Source: Arthrobacter yangruifuii (GTDB taxonomy: Bacteria > Actinomycetota > Actinomycetes > Actinomycetales > Micrococcaceae). From it: a DNA stretch of 64,000 bases. Every line of letters starts with the position of its first letter. The first letter of the stretch is position 1. Under the pieces are notes generated by a model. The model did not search any database. It was not told the DNA's origin and worked only from the letters and a program-made list of their open reading frames with translations. A program made the translations under genes and the position numbers. Shown in pieces: positions 1-9,864 of the stretch. The stretch is from contig NZ_VTFX01000004.1 in the NCBI RefSeq assembly GCF_009192775.1, forward strand, positions 496,001-560,000, in the 5' to 3' direction.

Positions 1-2396
1 CCGAAGGAGATCACCGGTCCCAGCAGCGGATCTTCAATGGCCCGGATGCGGCAGCCCTGCCCGCTGGCGGCCATGGACTGGACTTCCATGTCGAATTCCC
101 CGTAACGGCGCAGCGCCTGGCGCATCTGCTCAACGGTGGTCCGCAGCGCCTCCGGGGTGGAAATGTTCAGCCGCACTCCGCCCAGGTCAAGGCGGTGGCG
201 CAGGTGCCCCTCACGGGTCTTCACGGCAACGGGCCAGCCGAGTTCTTCGGCGGCGGCGACGGCCTCATCCGCCGTGGAGAAGCCGACGGCCGGCAGCACC
301 GAGATCCCGTAGAACTCCAGGAGTGCGGCTGTCTGCGCATGGTCCAGCCTGGTCAGCGCGTCACCCTCGACCCGGTCCATCAGCGTGCCGAGGTAAGCCG
401 CCGCCCCCTCGGTGTCCATGCCGGCCGGTTCCACAAAGCTGCCGTGGTCCCGGCTGGCCCACTCGGTGTAGCGCACCACCGATGCCAGGGCGGTGACCGC
501 GGCTCCGGGGCTGCTGAAGCAGGGCAGCCCTTCGCCCGGAACACCCGGGTCCGCTGCGAGCAGTCCTTCGACATGGGCCCGCGGATCCAGGATGCCGGTG
601 AAGGCGGCAACCAGGGGCTTGCCGGTGGCCTGCACGCATTCGGCCAGGACCGCGGCTATGGCTTCCGTCTTCAGCCCCGGTGCCGGCAGGATCGCAACGA
701 CGCCGGCGTCCACGGCGTCGTCGGAAAGCACCTCGGTGACTGTCCGGCGCAGCTGCGGCAGGGCCACGCTCATCCCGGTATCCAGGGCCAGTTCCGTCTC
801 GAGCCGGGTGATCTCCAGGTCCAGGCCCGTGCACGCATCCGCCAGGACCCGGCCCAGTGCCGCCGAATTGCTGAAGACGGCGACACGGCGTCCGCGCGGC
901 AGCGGCTGGCTGACCGCGATCTGCGCCACGTCGATCAGCTGCTCGTTGGTATTGACGCGGATGACGCCGGACTGGCGCAGCATCGCGTCCAGGGCACCCG
1001 GAGGTGCCTGCGTGGTCCGGACGGCGTGGCCGGGCGGCAGCTGGAGCCCGGTGACATCCGACTTGGCGACGATCACGGGCTTGGTCCGTGCCAGCCGGCG
1101 GGCCAGGCGGGAGAACTTGCGCGGGTTCCCCACCGACTCCAGGTACATCGCCACCACGCGCGTATCGGCGTCGTCCTCCCAGTACTGCATGGCGTCATTG
1201 CCGGAGACATCGGCCCGGTTGCCCGCGGAGATGGTGGAGGACAGTCCCAGGGCCCGGCGCTGGGCGGTTGCGTAGAGCAGCACGCCGATCGCGGCGGACT
1301 GGCTGAACAGCCCCAGTCCCCCGCGGCGCGGCAGGGCCGGTGCCATGGATGCGTTCAGGGACACTTCCGGCCGGGTGTTGATCAGGCCCAGGGACGCCGG
1401 GCCGACCACCCGCATGCCGTGGGCACGTGCGCGGCGGACCAGCGCGCGCTGCTGTGCCAGTCCTTCCGGTCCCTTCGGACCAAAACCGGCCGTGACCACC
1501 AGCAGGGCCTTCACCCCGGCGGCGGCGCATTCATCCGCCACCGGAAGGACCTGGTCATACGGCACGGCAATAACGGCCAGCTGGACCGGTTCGGGCACAT
1601 CGGCAATCCGGCTGTAGCAAATCATCCCGGCGAGTTCGAAGGCCTCCGGGTTAACGGCGTACACCGAGCCCTTGAAGCCGCCCTCGATAATGTGCTCCAG
1701 CAGCTGGTAGCCCACCGAGCCCCACTCCCGGCTGGCTCCGATGACGGCGATGGACGACGGCGCAAGCAGGTCCGCCACGCTGCGGGCCTCGGCGCGGTGC
1801 TCGCGTGCCTCCATGACCGCAAGGGATTTCTCCGTAGGGTCGATGTTGAAATCCAGGGCGATCACGCCGTCGTCGAAGTGCCGGCTGACCTCGTATCCGG
1901 CGTCGGCGAACACACCGATCATTTTGCGGTTCTCCGGCAGCACCTCGGCCGAAAAACGGCGGATCCCGTTCTCCCGGGCGGCGGCAGCCAGGTGCTCCAG
2001 CAGGATGGACCCCAGGCCGCGGCCCTGGTGCCCGTCGGAGATGTTGAAGGCAACCTCGGCCTCGGTGGGATCGTCGAGGCGGTCATACCTGCCGATGCCG
2101 ATAATCTCATCACCGATGGTGATGACAAACGCCACCCGGTCCCGGTAGTCCACGTTCGTGAAGCGCTCAAGCTCCTTGTTGCTGAGCTTGGCCTTGTACG
2201 TGAAGAACCGGAGGTAGATGGAGCTCTGCGACTGGCGCATGTGGAACGCCTGCAGCGCGTCCGCGTCCGAGGGCGAAACGGGCCGTAAATGGCCGGTCCC
2301 TCCGTCCCGCAACACGACGTCGGCTTCCCAGTATTCGGGGTAATGTCCCTGCTCCACCATAGAATCAGAGTAGTGGGCAATCTTCCCCATAGTCAT
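1..2396 (-). CDS. Bifunctional GNAT acetyltransferase / NDP-forming acyl-CoA synthetase (Pat-like), C-terminus outside window
   Basis: The reading frame is open from position 2396 to the window edge, giving about 798 residues; the C-terminus is missing. The first 180 or so residues form a GNAT acetyltransferase domain. It is followed by a Rossmann CoA-binding domain (a [11 protein letters not shown] stretch), succinyl-CoA-synthetase-like flavodoxin domains, and the beginning of an ATP-grasp domain. Family members acetylate lysines of metabolic enzymes such as acetyl-CoA synthetase; the NDP-forming part is usually a sensor rather than an active ligase. Here the GNAT domain is N-terminal, the order reported for actinobacterial PatA, opposite to enterobacterial Pat. 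The ATG at 2396 is preferred over the ATG at 2390 because GGAG lies 7 bases before it. The gene is divergent from parC. The family is certain; the substrate is inferred. Confidence 0.9.
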   Translation of the reverse strand, partial: MTMGKIAHYSDSMVEQGHYPEYWEADVVLRDGGTGHLRPVSPSDADALQAFHMRQSQSSIYLRFFTYKAKLSNKELERFTNVDYRDRVAFVITIGDEIIGIGRYDRLDDPTEAEVAFNISDGHQGRGLGSILLEHLAAAARENGIRRFSAEVLPENRKMIGVFADAGYEVSRHFDDGVIALDFNIDPTEKSLAVMEAREHRAEARSVADLLAPSSIAVIGASREWGSVGYQLLEHIIEGGFKGSVYAVNPEAFELAGMICYSRIADVPEPVQLAVIAVPYDQVLPVADECAAAGVKALLVVTAGFGPKGPEGLAQQRALVRRARAHGMRVVGPASLGLINTRPEVSLNASMAPALPRRGGLGLFSQSAAIGVLLYATAQRRALGLSSTISAGNRADVSGNDAMQYWEDDADTRVVAMYLESVGNPRKFSRLARRLARTKPVIVAKSDVTGLQLPPGHAVRTTQAPPGALDAMLRQSGVIRVNTNEQLIDVAQIAVSQPLPRGRRVAVFSNSAALGRVLADACTGLDLEITRLETELALDTGMSVALPQLRRTVTEVLSDDAVDAGVVAILPAPGLKTEAIAAVLAECVQATGKPLVAAFTGILDPRAHVEGLLAADPGVPGEGLPCFSSPGAAVTALASVVRYTEWASRDHGSFVEPAGMDTEGAAAYLGTLMDRVEGDALTRLDHAQTAALLEFYGISVLPAVGFSTADEAVAAAEELGWPVAVKTREGHLRHRLDLGGVRLNISTPEALRTTVEQMRQALRRYGEFDMEVQSMAASGQGCRIRAIEDPLLGPVISF

Positions 2397-2488
2397 CAAC
2401 CCGCTCCGTACAGCGTGGGGCGCCGGCAGGCGGCCACGTACGGTACGGGCTTTTATGTCCCCTAACACTGCAAGGATTCGACAACAGC

Positions 2489-4987
2489 ATGGCCCGGCGC
2501 CAACCCGTCTCCAAATCCGTCCCCGGTGAAAAGATCGCCGAGAACATCATCGACATAGATGTCACCACCGAGATGGAAGGCTCCTTCCTGGAGTACGCCT
2601 ACTCGGTGATCTATTCGCGTGCCCTCCCCGATGCACGCGACGGCCTCAAGCCTGTCCAGCGGCGCATCCTGTACATGATGTCGGAGATGGGCCTGCGCCC
2701 GGACCGCGGGCATGTGAAGTCCGCCCGCGTGGTGGGTGAGGTGATGGGCAAGCTGCATCCCCACGGAGACACCGCCATTTATGACGCCATGGTGCGCATG
2801 GCCCAGGACTGGGCGCTTCGGCTGCCGCTGATTGACGGCCACGGCAACTTCGGCTCGCTCGACGACGGTCCGGCCGCCGCCCGGTATACCGAAGCCCGGC
2901 TGGCTGCACCGGCCCTGACCCTGACGGACCACCTGGACGAAGACGTCGTGGACTTCGTTCCGAACTACGACAACCAGCTCCAGCAGCCGGAAGTGCTGCC
3001 GGCTGCCTTCCCGAACCTTCTGGTCAACGGCACCACGGGCATTGCCGTGGGAATGGCCACCAACATGGCCCCGCACAACCTGGGCGAGGTCATCGCAGCC
3101 ACCCGGCACCTGATCGCCCACCCAGACGCCGGCCTGGATGAAATCATGCGTTTCATCCCCGGACCGGACCTGCCCACCGGCGGACGCATCGTGGGCCTGG
3201 ACGGCATCCGGGACGCGTATGCCTCCGGCCGCGGCTCCTTCAAGACACGGGCCAAGGTGGAAGTGGAGCAGCTGACGGCCCGCCGCACCGGCCTGGTGGT
3301 CACCGAACTGCCCTACATGGTGGGCCCGGAAAAGGTCATCGAAAAAATCAAGGACGCGGTCACGTCCAAGAAGCTGCAGGGCATCTCCGACATTGTGGAT
3401 CTGACCGACCGCAGCCACGGGCTGCGCCTGGTAATCGAGCTGAAGAACGGGTTCAACCCGAACGCCGTGCTGGCCCAGCTGTACAAGTTCACGCCCATGG
3501 AAGATTCCTTCGGCATCAACAATGTCACCCTCGTGGACGGCCAGCCGCGGACCCTGGGCCTGGTGGAACTGCTGCAGGTCTACGTGGCGCACCGCCTCGG
3601 CGTCGTCCGCCGGCGGACCGCCTACCGGCTGCGCCGCAAGAAGGACCGGCTGCACCTGGTCGAAGGCCTCCTCATCGCCATCGTGGACATTGATGAAGTC
3701 ATCCAGATCATCCGTTCCTCGGATGAAACGGCGCAGGCCCGGGAACGGCTGATGGCCGTGTACGACCTGACCGAGATCCAGGCCAACCACATCCTCGAAC
3801 TGCGCCTGCGTCAGCTGACCAAGTATTCGAGGATCGAGCTGGAGAAGGAGCAGGACGAGCTGCGGAAGGCCATCGAGGAGCTCGAAGCCATCCTGGGCTC
3901 CGAACAGCGCCTGCGGTCCCTGGTCTCGGAGGAACTGGGTGAGGTGGCGGCAAAGTACGCGACACCCCGGCGTACCGTCCTGCTCGAATCGGAGGCTGCC
4001 TCCCCCCTGAAGGGCGCCGGAGTCGCGGCTGCGGCGGGCACCACCGGCAAGGGAGCCAAGGCGGTCCTGCCGCTGGAAATCCCGGACGATCCCTGCTGGG
4101 CGATCCTGTCCACCTCCGGCCAGGTGGCCCGGACCTCGGACCAGGAACCGCTCGCCGAGGGAGGACAGCGGGTACGCCATGACGTTTTCCGCTCCGTAGT
4201 GAAAACCACCGCCCGCGGCGAGATCGGTGCCCTGACGTCCTCGGGCCGGATGATCAGGATCTCCGTGCTGGACCTGCCGGCATTGCCCCCGACCGCCGGG
4301 CTGCCCAACCTGGCCGGCGGCGTGCCGGTGAAGGAATTCATGACGCTGGGCAAGGGCGAGAAACTGGTGGGACTGGTTCCCCTGAACTCCGTCCTGGCCC
4401 TCGGCACCCGGAACGGGGTGGTGAAGCGGGTCAGCCCCGACTACCCGCTGAACCGCGACGACTGGGAAGCCATCACGCTCAAGCCCAAGGACGAGGTTGT
4501 GGGGGCGGCGGTGGCTGCGGAGGAGACCGATGAGTTGGTCTTCATCACCCGTTCCGCGCAGCTGCTGCACTTCCCGGCCTCCACCGTCCGCGCCCAGGGC
4601 CGCACCGCCGGCGGCGTGGCCGGGATCAAGCTGGCCGCCGACGACGCCGTGGTGTTCTTCGGTGTGGTCGCCGCCGAGGATCCCGACGCCGTCGTCGTCA
4701 CGGTGTCCTCCACCACGGAGGCACTGCCGGGCACCCCCGGCGGGTCGGTCAAGGTCACCCCGTTTGCCGAGTATCCAGCCAAGGGACGGGCAACGGCCGG
4801 AGTCCGTGCGCACCGTTTCCTGAAGGGTGAGGATTCACTGTCCGTCGCGTGGGCCGGCCACGGTCCCGCGAAGGCCTCCGCCGGCAACGGCGTGGCCCGG
4901 GCGCTGCCGACGGAGCATGGACGCAGGGACGGATCGGGTGTGCCGCTGACCAATTCGGTGGACGCCGTCGGCCCCAGTCAGGGCTGA
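2489..4987 (+). CDS. parC: DNA topoisomerase IV subunit A
   Basis: An 832-residue GyrA/ParC-family protein. It cuts and rejoins both DNA strands and, with ParE, unlinks daughter chromosomes. The winged-helix DNA-binding region contains [11 protein letters not shown], with Thr95 and Asp99 at the positions that in E. coli GyrA are Ser83 and Asp87 (fluoroquinolone contacts). The catalytic tyrosine is Tyr133 in [10 protein letters not shown] coiled-coil gate follows at about residues 380-480, then a C-terminal beta-pinwheel that lacks a clear GyrA box, which favours ParC over GyrA. Its partner subunit is encoded at 17606-19717 rather than next to it. The ATG at 2489 has AAGGA about 12 bases upstream. 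In this family the A subunits of gyrase and topoisomerase IV are easily confused; the missing GyrA box and the nearby parE support the call. Confidence 0.92.
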   Translation: MARRQPVSKSVPGEKIAENIIDIDVTTEMEGSFLEYAYSVIYSRALPDARDGLKPVQRRILYMMSEMGLRPDRGHVKSARVVGEVMGKLHPHGDTAIYDAMVRMAQDWALRLPLIDGHGNFGSLDDGPAAARYTEARLAAPALTLTDHLDEDVVDFVPNYDNQLQQPEVLPAAFPNLLVNGTTGIAVGMATNMAPHNLGEVIAATRHLIAHPDAGLDEIMRFIPGPDLPTGGRIVGLDGIRDAYASGRGSFKTRAKVEVEQLTARRTGLVVTELPYMVGPEKVIEKIKDAVTSKKLQGISDIVDLTDRSHGLRLVIELKNGFNPNAVLAQLYKFTPMEDSFGINNVTLVDGQPRTLGLVELLQVYVAHRLGVVRRRTAYRLRRKKDRLHLVEGLLIAIVDIDEVIQIIRSSDETAQARERLMAVYDLTEIQANHILELRLRQLTKYSRIELEKEQDELRKAIEELEAILGSEQRLRSLVSEELGEVAAKYATPRRTVLLESEAASPLKGAGVAAAAGTTGKGAKAVLPLEIPDDPCWAILSTSGQVARTSDQEPLAEGGQRVRHDVFRSVVKTTARGEIGALTSSGRMIRISVLDLPALPPTAGLPNLAGGVPVKEFMTLGKGEKLVGLVPLNSVLALGTRNGVVKRVSPDYPLNRDDWEAITLKPKDEVVGAAVAAEETDELVFITRSAQLLHFPASTVRAQGRTAGGVAGIKLAADDAVVFFGVVAAEDPDAVVVTVSSTTEALPGTPGGSVKVTPFAEYPAKGRATAGVRAHRFLKGEDSLSVAWAGHGPAKASAGNGVARALPTEHGRRDGSGVPLTNSVDAVGPSQG

Positions 4988-5001
4988 ACCCTGCGGGTGT
5001 C

Positions 5002-7329
5002 CTACTTCCCGAAACTGCGCAGCCGGAGCGAATTGCCGACCACCAGCACCGAACTGGCCGCCATTGCGGCCCCGGCAATCATCGGGTTCAGCAGTCCAAA
5101 GGCGGCCACCGGAATGCCCACGGCGTTGTAGAAGAACGCCCAGAACAGGTTGGTCTTGATGGTCCGCAGGGTCCGCCGGGACAGTTCAATGGCCGTGGCC
5201 ACCTGCCCCAGGTCATTGCCCATGACGGTCAGGTCCGCCGCTTCCATGGCGACGTCCGTTCCCGATCCCATGGCGATACCGAGATCGGCCTGGGCCAGGG
5301 CGGCGGCGTCATTGACGCCGTCGCCGGCCATGGCCACAGTGCGCCCCTGCTCCTGGAAGCGCCGGACCGCGTCCACCTTGCCCTGCGGCCGGACGTCGGC
5401 CAGGACATCGTCGGCGGGAATGCCCACCTGCTCCGCCACACGGGCGGCCACCACGGCGTTGTCGCCGGTGAGCAGCACCGGACGCAGGCCCAGGCTGCGG
5501 AACCTGGCGATGGCCGCAGCCGAGCCGTCCTTGACCGTGTCCTGCAGGCTGATGATCCCGGCTGCCTTTCCGTCCACGGCTACCAGGACGGCGGTTGCAC
5601 CGGTTTCCTGTTCTTCACGCAGGCCGGCGTAGGCAGCATCGGCAAGGTCGACGCCGTTCTCATCCAGCCATGCGGGCCGGCCTGCAATGAGCCGGCGGCC
5701 GTCCACGGTCCCCCGGACTCCCCCGCCGGGCGCCGAGTCGAACTCCGTGACCGGCACGGAACCCGCACCGGACCGGGCCGCTGCCGCAATGGCCCGGGCA
5801 ATCGGGTGCTCTCCGGCGGCTTCCACGGATCCTGCCAGACGCAGCAGTCCGTCCTCGGTCAGGTCCGCCGGAGCACTGTCCAGCAGACGCAGCCGGGCCA
5901 CGGAGAGTTGCCCGGTGGTGACGGTGCCCGTTTTATCCAGCACAATGGTGTCCACGGTCCGGGTGTCCTCCAGGACCTGGGGTCCCTTGATGAGGATGCC
6001 CAGCTGCGCGCCGCGTCCCGTGCCGGTCAGCAGGCCAACGGGGGTGGCCAGACCGAGGGCGCACGGGCACGCGATGACCAGCACGGCAACCGCGGCCACG
6101 AAGGCTGCCTGCAGATCGCCGGTGAAGATCAGCCACAGCGCAAAGGTCAGGACCGCGACGGCGAGGACCACGGGGACAAAAACGGCGCTGATCCGGTCAG
6201 CGAGCCGCGCAATCGGCGCCTTGCCGGACTGGGCTTCACTGACAAGCCGGCCCATCTGTGCCAGCGTGGTTTCGCTGCCCACGCGTGTGGCCCGAACCAG
6301 CAGGCGGCCGGAGGTATTGATGGTGGCGCCGGTGACCTGGCTGTCCACGTCCACTTCCACGGGAACCGATTCCCCGGTGATCAGCGAGGCATCAACGGCG
6401 GAACGCCCCTCCACCACTACGCCGTCCGTCGGGATTTTCTCCCCCGGGCGGACCACAACCACGTCACCCACGGCGAGCCGGTCTGCCGGAATCCGGATTT
6501 CCTCACCGTTGCGCATTACGGCTGCGTCCTTGGCGCCCAGGTTCAGCAGGGCCTTCAGCGCGTCCGAAGCCTTGGTCTTGGCGTTCGCCTCCAGATAGCG
6601 CCCCAGCAGGAGGAAGGTCACGACGACGGCGGCCACCTCAAAGTACAGGTGCGGCTCGGACCCCATGCGGGGATCCGCGGTCAGACCGGGGTCAGCCACG
6701 AGCTCGCCCACCGAGAACAGGTAGGAGGCAGCAACGCCGATGGAGACGAGCGTGTCCATGGTGGAGGCAAAGTGGCGGGCATTGATTGCCGCCGCGCGGT
6801 GGAAGGGCCAGGCGGACCAGGTCACCACCGGCAGGGCCAGCAGGGCGGCCACCCATCCCCAGTGCGGAAACCCAAGGGCGGGAACCATGGAGATCAGCAG
6901 CACGGGAACGCTGAGCACCGCGGCCAGGATCAGCCGGGGCCGCAGCGACGCGGCGGTTCCGCCGTGGGCCAGGTGGTCCTCGTGGTCGGCAGGCTCGTTG
7001 CCGTCCTTAGCATCCACTGAACTTTCGCCGGAATCAGTCCGGTGCTCCGCCGGCGGATGTGCAGCGGACGATCCCGGGCTCCGGGCCGGGCGGGCTTTGA
7101 GCCGCGCCGTGTACCCGGCGGCGTTGACTGCGTCGAGGATCTGCTGGTCCGTTACGGTTTCCGGCGCCGTCACGCGGGCGCTTTCCAGCGGCAGGTTCAC
7201 CGACGCCTCGACACCTTCGATTTTCCCCAGCTTGCGTTCCACCCGTGCCACGCAGGACGCGCACGTCATGCCCTGGATGTCGAGCTCCACGGCCCTGGTG
7301 CGTGAATTCAGCAGGTCCTGAGTGTCCAT
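5002..7329 (-). CDS. copA: Copper-exporting P1B-type ATPase
   Basis: A 775-residue heavy-metal P-type ATPase that uses ATP to pump Cu(I) out of the cytoplasm. One N-terminal heavy-metal-binding domain carries GMTCASC (Cys23 and Cys26). A low-complexity linker with several His and Asp residues (about 75-125) leads into the membrane domain. The transmembrane CPC metal site is at residues 421-423, the TGES actuator motif near 318, the phosphorylated aspartate in DKTGT at 465, and the hinge motif GDGVNDAAAL near the C-terminus. CPC plus a GMTCxxC domain is characteristic of copper/silver pumps. It is the last gene of csoR-copZ-copA, 70 bases after copZ, and is expected to be derepressed by copper through CsoR. 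Confidence 0.95.
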   Translation of the reverse strand: MDTQDLLNSRTRAVELDIQGMTCASCVARVERKLGKIEGVEASVNLPLESARVTAPETVTDQQILDAVNAAGYTARLKARPARSPGSSAAHPPAEHRTDSGESSVDAKDGNEPADHEDHLAHGGTAASLRPRLILAAVLSVPVLLISMVPALGFPHWGWVAALLALPVVTWSAWPFHRAAAINARHFASTMDTLVSIGVAASYLFSVGELVADPGLTADPRMGSEPHLYFEVAAVVVTFLLLGRYLEANAKTKASDALKALLNLGAKDAAVMRNGEEIRIPADRLAVGDVVVVRPGEKIPTDGVVVEGRSAVDASLITGESVPVEVDVDSQVTGATINTSGRLLVRATRVGSETTLAQMGRLVSEAQSGKAPIARLADRISAVFVPVVLAVAVLTFALWLIFTGDLQAAFVAAVAVLVIACPCALGLATPVGLLTGTGRGAQLGILIKGPQVLEDTRTVDTIVLDKTGTVTTGQLSVARLRLLDSAPADLTEDGLLRLAGSVEAAGEHPIARAIAAAARSGAGSVPVTEFDSAPGGGVRGTVDGRRLIAGRPAWLDENGVDLADAAYAGLREEQETGATAVLVAVDGKAAGIISLQDTVKDGSAAAIARFRSLGLRPVLLTGDNAVVAARVAEQVGIPADDVLADVRPQGKVDAVRRFQEQGRTVAMAGDGVNDAAALAQADLGIAMGSGTDVAMEAADLTVMGNDLGQVATAIELSRRTLRTIKTNLFWAFFYNAVGIPVAAFGLLNPMIAGAAMAASSVLVVGNSLRLRSFGK

Positions 7330-7399
7330 GATCCGTCCCTTCGTGTTGCTGATGCCTTTTTCTGCCGCCGGTGCCGGAAATGCCCCGCCGGGAAGGCTG

Positions 7400-7624
7400 T
7401 CAGGCTTCGGCGCCGACCACCGTGTAACCCGCTTCGGCTACTGCCTCACCCAACTCGGCCGGTGCGATGGCGCGGTCCGACGTGACGGTGGCAGTGGAGA
7501 CGCCGCCGGCGTTCAGGTCCACCTGGACGTCGTTGACGCCGTTGATGGCTTTGAGCTCTTCGGTGACTGACATGACGCAGTGTCCGCAGGTCATGCCGGA
7601 AATGTTCAGGGTGGTGGTTTCCAT
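7400..7624 (-). CDS. copZ: Copper chaperone (HMA domain)
   Basis: A 74-residue protein made of one heavy-metal-associated domain with GMTCGHC at residues 10-16, the usual Cu(I) site of CopZ proteins, which carry copper to CopA and CsoR. The frame stays open upstream towards 8167, but the family start is the ATG at 7624: it has AGGAAGAGG about 8 bases before it and the upstream translation resembles no protein. It lies between csoR and copA on the same strand, 65 bases after csoR, consistent with one transcript. Confidence 0.93.
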   Translation of the reverse strand: METTTLNISGMTCGHCVMSVTEELKAINGVNDVQVDLNAGGVSTATVTSDRAIAPAELGEAVAEAGYTVVGAEA

Positions 7625-7689
7625 GTCTTTGCCTCTTCCTCTGGATTTCAATGGTTGACAGCTGTGCCGGCCATGGGCGGGATGCGGCC

Positions 7690-8043
7690 CTAGCGCAGAA
7701 GCCGGCCGATGGCGTCGGCGGCCTCCTGGACCTTCGCCTGGACAATCTCCGGATTGCCGGTGCGTTCGGATTCCTGTGCGGCGCCGACCACGCAGTGCGA
7801 CATATGGTCCTGGACCAGCCCGAGGCTGACCGCATGCAGTGCCTTGTTGATGGCGGCCACCTGGGTAAGGATGTCGATGCAGTACTTGTCCTCCTCGACC
7901 ATCCGGGCAATGCCGCGCACCTGCCCCTCGATCCGGCGCAGCCTGCGCAGATAGGCCTCCTTGTCGGAGGTGTAGCCGTGTGCCCCGCCGGCGGCGGTTT
8001 CCGTCACAGCGGCTTCGGTGAGGTTGCTGGTGGTTTCGCTCAT
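7690..8043 (-). CDS. csoR: Copper-sensing transcriptional repressor CsoR
   Basis: A 117-residue CsoR/RcnR-family (DUF156) helical repressor. It has the copper-sensing Cys-His-Cys set: the Cys in DKYCIDIL, then His and Cys in DHMSHC, the pattern of M. tuberculosis CsoR. The Cu(I)-free protein binds DNA; copper releases it. An ATG at 8049 is also in frame, but the strong AAGGGGAG sequence sits directly against it and is well spaced (6 bases) from the ATG at 8043, so 8043 was chosen. Two palindromes just upstream (8077-8093 and 8103-8117) match the expected operator, so the operon is probably autoregulated. Confidence 0.94.
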   Translation of the reverse strand: MSETTSNLTEAAVTETAAGGAHGYTSDKEAYLRRLRRIEGQVRGIARMVEEDKYCIDILTQVAAINKALHAVSLGLVQDHMSHCVVGAAQESERTGNPEIVQAKVQEAADAIGRLLR

Positions 8044-8076
8044 GGTCATCTCCCCTTCCGGCCTTTCTCTCAAGAT

Positions 8077-8093
8077 ATACCCCCAAGGGGTAT
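8077..8093. promoter_or_regulatory. CsoR operator, site 1
   Basis: A perfect inverted repeat, ATACCCC-CAA-GGGGTAT, 34 bases upstream of the csoR start. It matches the known CsoR site type: TACCCC/GGGGTA arms with a G/C-rich core. It lies between csoR and the divergent mntR-like gene. Confidence 0.85.
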
Positions 8094-8102
8094 CCACACA
8101 AG

Positions 8103-8117
8103 TACCCCCCTGGGGTA
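8103..8117. promoter_or_regulatory. CsoR operator, site 2
   Basis: A second inverted repeat, TACCCC-CCT-GGGGTA, with its centre 25 bases from the centre of site 1. The copy lies closer to the divergent regulator gene (start 8159), so copper could also influence that gene; this is inference. Confidence 0.82.
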
Positions 8118-8158
8118 TCGGACCAGCATGTTTGCCGGCGTCCCGTAAGGTGGTTGTC

Positions 8159-8866
8159 GTGGCACACGGCGAACTCTCAACAGCAACCCAGGACTATCTG
8201 AAGGTCATCTGGACCGCCCAGGAGTGGACGGATGAGCCGCTGACGGTGTCCGCCTTGTCCCTGCACATGGGATTCTCGCCGTCATCGGTATCCGAGGCGG
8301 TCAAGAAGCTGACCAAAAAGGGGCTGCTCACCCATGCCCGCTACGGATCCATTGCCCTGACCGACGCGGGCGAAAAGGCAGCTGTGGCCATGGTGCGCCG
8401 GCACCGGCTCATTGAAACGTTCCTGGTGGATTACCTTGGCTACCGCTGGGACGAGGTGCACGATGAGGCCGAGCACCTGGAACACGCCGTGTCGGACAAG
8501 ATGGTGGATGCCCTCGCCGACCGCCTCGGCAATCCGGTCCGGGACCCGCACGGTGATCCGATTCCCGCCCGGGACGGCAGTTTCCCGGTTCTTGATGCAC
8601 TGCGGCTCAGCCGCTGCGAGCCGGGCACGCGCGGCACCGTAGCGCGTGTCTCGGATAACGAGCCGGAACTGCTCCGCTACATCGCCGAACTCGGCCTGCA
8701 CCTGGACACTGAGCTGTCGGTGCTGCGGCGCCAGCCATATGCCGGCACGCTCACCGTGGAAAGCGGCGGACGGACGCTGGATCTGGGCCTGCCGGCGGCG
8801 GAAGCCATCTGGATTCTGGCACCCGCGGCTGCGCGGGGGAGCGCGGCCGCAGCCGGACCGCGCTAG
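8159..8866 (+). CDS. mntR: DtxR/MntR-family metal-dependent repressor (manganese-type ligands)
   Basis: A 235-residue DtxR-family regulator: N-terminal winged helix (residues 1-65), dimerisation and metal domain (70-140), and a C-terminal SH3-like domain. His82, Glu86, His101, Glu108 and His109 align with IdeR/DtxR metal ligands. The position that is Cys102 in IdeR is Glu105 here, and the position of Met10 is Asp12; both replacements are those seen in Mn-specific MntR, so manganese sensing is likely. The GTG at 8159 was chosen because GTAAGGTGG lies 5 bases before it and the upstream in-frame region resembles no protein. No Mn transporter gene is adjacent, so its targets lie outside the window. 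The 3' end overlaps the convergent GNAT gene by 4 bases. Confidence 0.85.
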   Translation: MAHGELSTATQDYLKVIWTAQEWTDEPLTVSALSLHMGFSPSSVSEAVKKLTKKGLLTHARYGSIALTDAGEKAAVAMVRRHRLIETFLVDYLGYRWDEVHDEAEHLEHAVSDKMVDALADRLGNPVRDPHGDPIPARDGSFPVLDALRLSRCEPGTRGTVARVSDNEPELLRYIAELGLHLDTELSVLRRQPYAGTLTVESGGRTLDLGLPAAEAIWILAPAAARGSAAAAGPR

Positions 8867-9855
8867 AGAACGGTTTTGTCGAAGACCACTTCACGGTGGG
8901 TCGGCTTGTAACCCAGGCTTTCGTAAAGGCCGAGCGCGCCGGACGGATTCTCGGTATCCACGCCAAGCCCGGCATGCTCCATTCCGCCCTCCCGGAAGCG
9001 ACGCATGGCCTCGCGCAGCATGGCCGGAGCCAGCTTCCGGCCGCGCCAGCCGCGCCGCACGCCCAGCAGCATGGTGTAGCCCTCGGTGTACCCGTGGATC
9101 TCCTCGCCTTCCGGGTCGAAGCTCGCCAGCTGGTAGGCGGCAACCTCACCGGAAGCGGTGTCCAGCACCGCGAAGCTCCACTGCGGCCGGAACTCCGGGT
9201 GGCCCACCGTGAATCCCCAGCGCTCCTTGTTCCGCGGCTCGCTGCCCCAGTGATCCTGAAATGCCTCGTTGTGCGCCCGGCGTACGGCATCGGAAATATC
9301 CGCAGAGAAGGTCCGGAACTCCATGCCCTCAGGCAGGTCGGCGTCGGGAAGCTCCCCGGCCAGCGGCCTGCTCATCTCCGTGAAGTACCGGACCACGTGC
9401 GCACCGGCGGACTCCAGGAGGGCCACCTGTGAGGCGTTGGCTTCCTCCGCGTAGGTGCGCAGCACGCCGTGCTTCCGGTGTTCGGCCATCAGGCGCTCAC
9501 GAAGGCGGGATTCCTGCCAGCGGAGCACCGCGGTCCCGATGCCCCGGCGCCGCCACTGCGGATCCACCCCGCCGAAGCCGGACCCGGTCTCGGAGCCGGG
9601 GTTCAGCGCGATCCGGCCGTAGGCCCGCGCCGTGCCGTCCTTGTCCAGTCCGAGAAGCGTGTCCCGGCCGGGATCCCCCGAGGTCGTCTCCAGTGCCTGC
9701 TCCAGGTCCCGGCGGTCCTCCACCCAGCCGGGCTTGTCCGCTTCAGCCATCCTGCGGATCAGGGCATACCAGGTGTCCACGTCTTCGGAGTCGATGGAGC
9801 GCCAGCGGAGACCTGTCTCCGGGCCGGGGAACACGGGCGGCGTGGAAATCTGCAT
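8863..9855 (-). CDS. Tandem GNAT N-acetyltransferase (MshD-like fold)
   Basis: A 330-residue protein with two GNAT domains in a row. The first (about 15-150) has the acetyl-CoA loop RRRGIGTA near residue 103; the second (about 180-330) has RGWRGRKLAPAM near 265 and ends with the usual GLYESLGY segment. Two fused GNAT domains are the architecture of mycothiol synthase MshD, but the sequence is clearly different from canonical MshD and no substrate can be assigned. It starts 9 bases after the cydDC stop on the same strand, so it may be the last gene of the cyd operon. The 3' end overlaps the convergent regulator gene by 4 bases. Confidence 0.8.
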   Translation of the reverse strand: MQISTPPVFPGPETGLRWRSIDSEDVDTWYALIRRMAEADKPGWVEDRRDLEQALETTSGDPGRDTLLGLDKDGTARAYGRIALNPGSETGSGFGGVDPQWRRRGIGTAVLRWQESRLRERLMAEHRKHGVLRTYAEEANASQVALLESAGAHVVRYFTEMSRPLAGELPDADLPEGMEFRTFSADISDAVRRAHNEAFQDHWGSEPRNKERWGFTVGHPEFRPQWSFAVLDTASGEVAAYQLASFDPEGEEIHGYTEGYTMLLGVRRGWRGRKLAPAMLREAMRRFREGGMEHAGLGVDTENPSGALGLYESLGYKPTHREVVFDKTVL

Positions 9856-9864
9856 CCATCCACC

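Noticed and set aside
195-2288. 697-codon plus-strand open frame opposite the acetyltransferase gene
   Set aside because: It mirrors a well-recognised minus-strand gene, and its translation has no family features.
2462-4813. 783-codon minus-strand open frame opposite parC
   Set aside because: ParC on the plus strand is unmistakable; the antisense frame is a GC artefact.
4849-7020. 723-codon plus-strand open frame opposite copA
   Set aside because: Overlaps copA, whose motifs are complete, and shows His/Gln/Gly-rich antisense composition.
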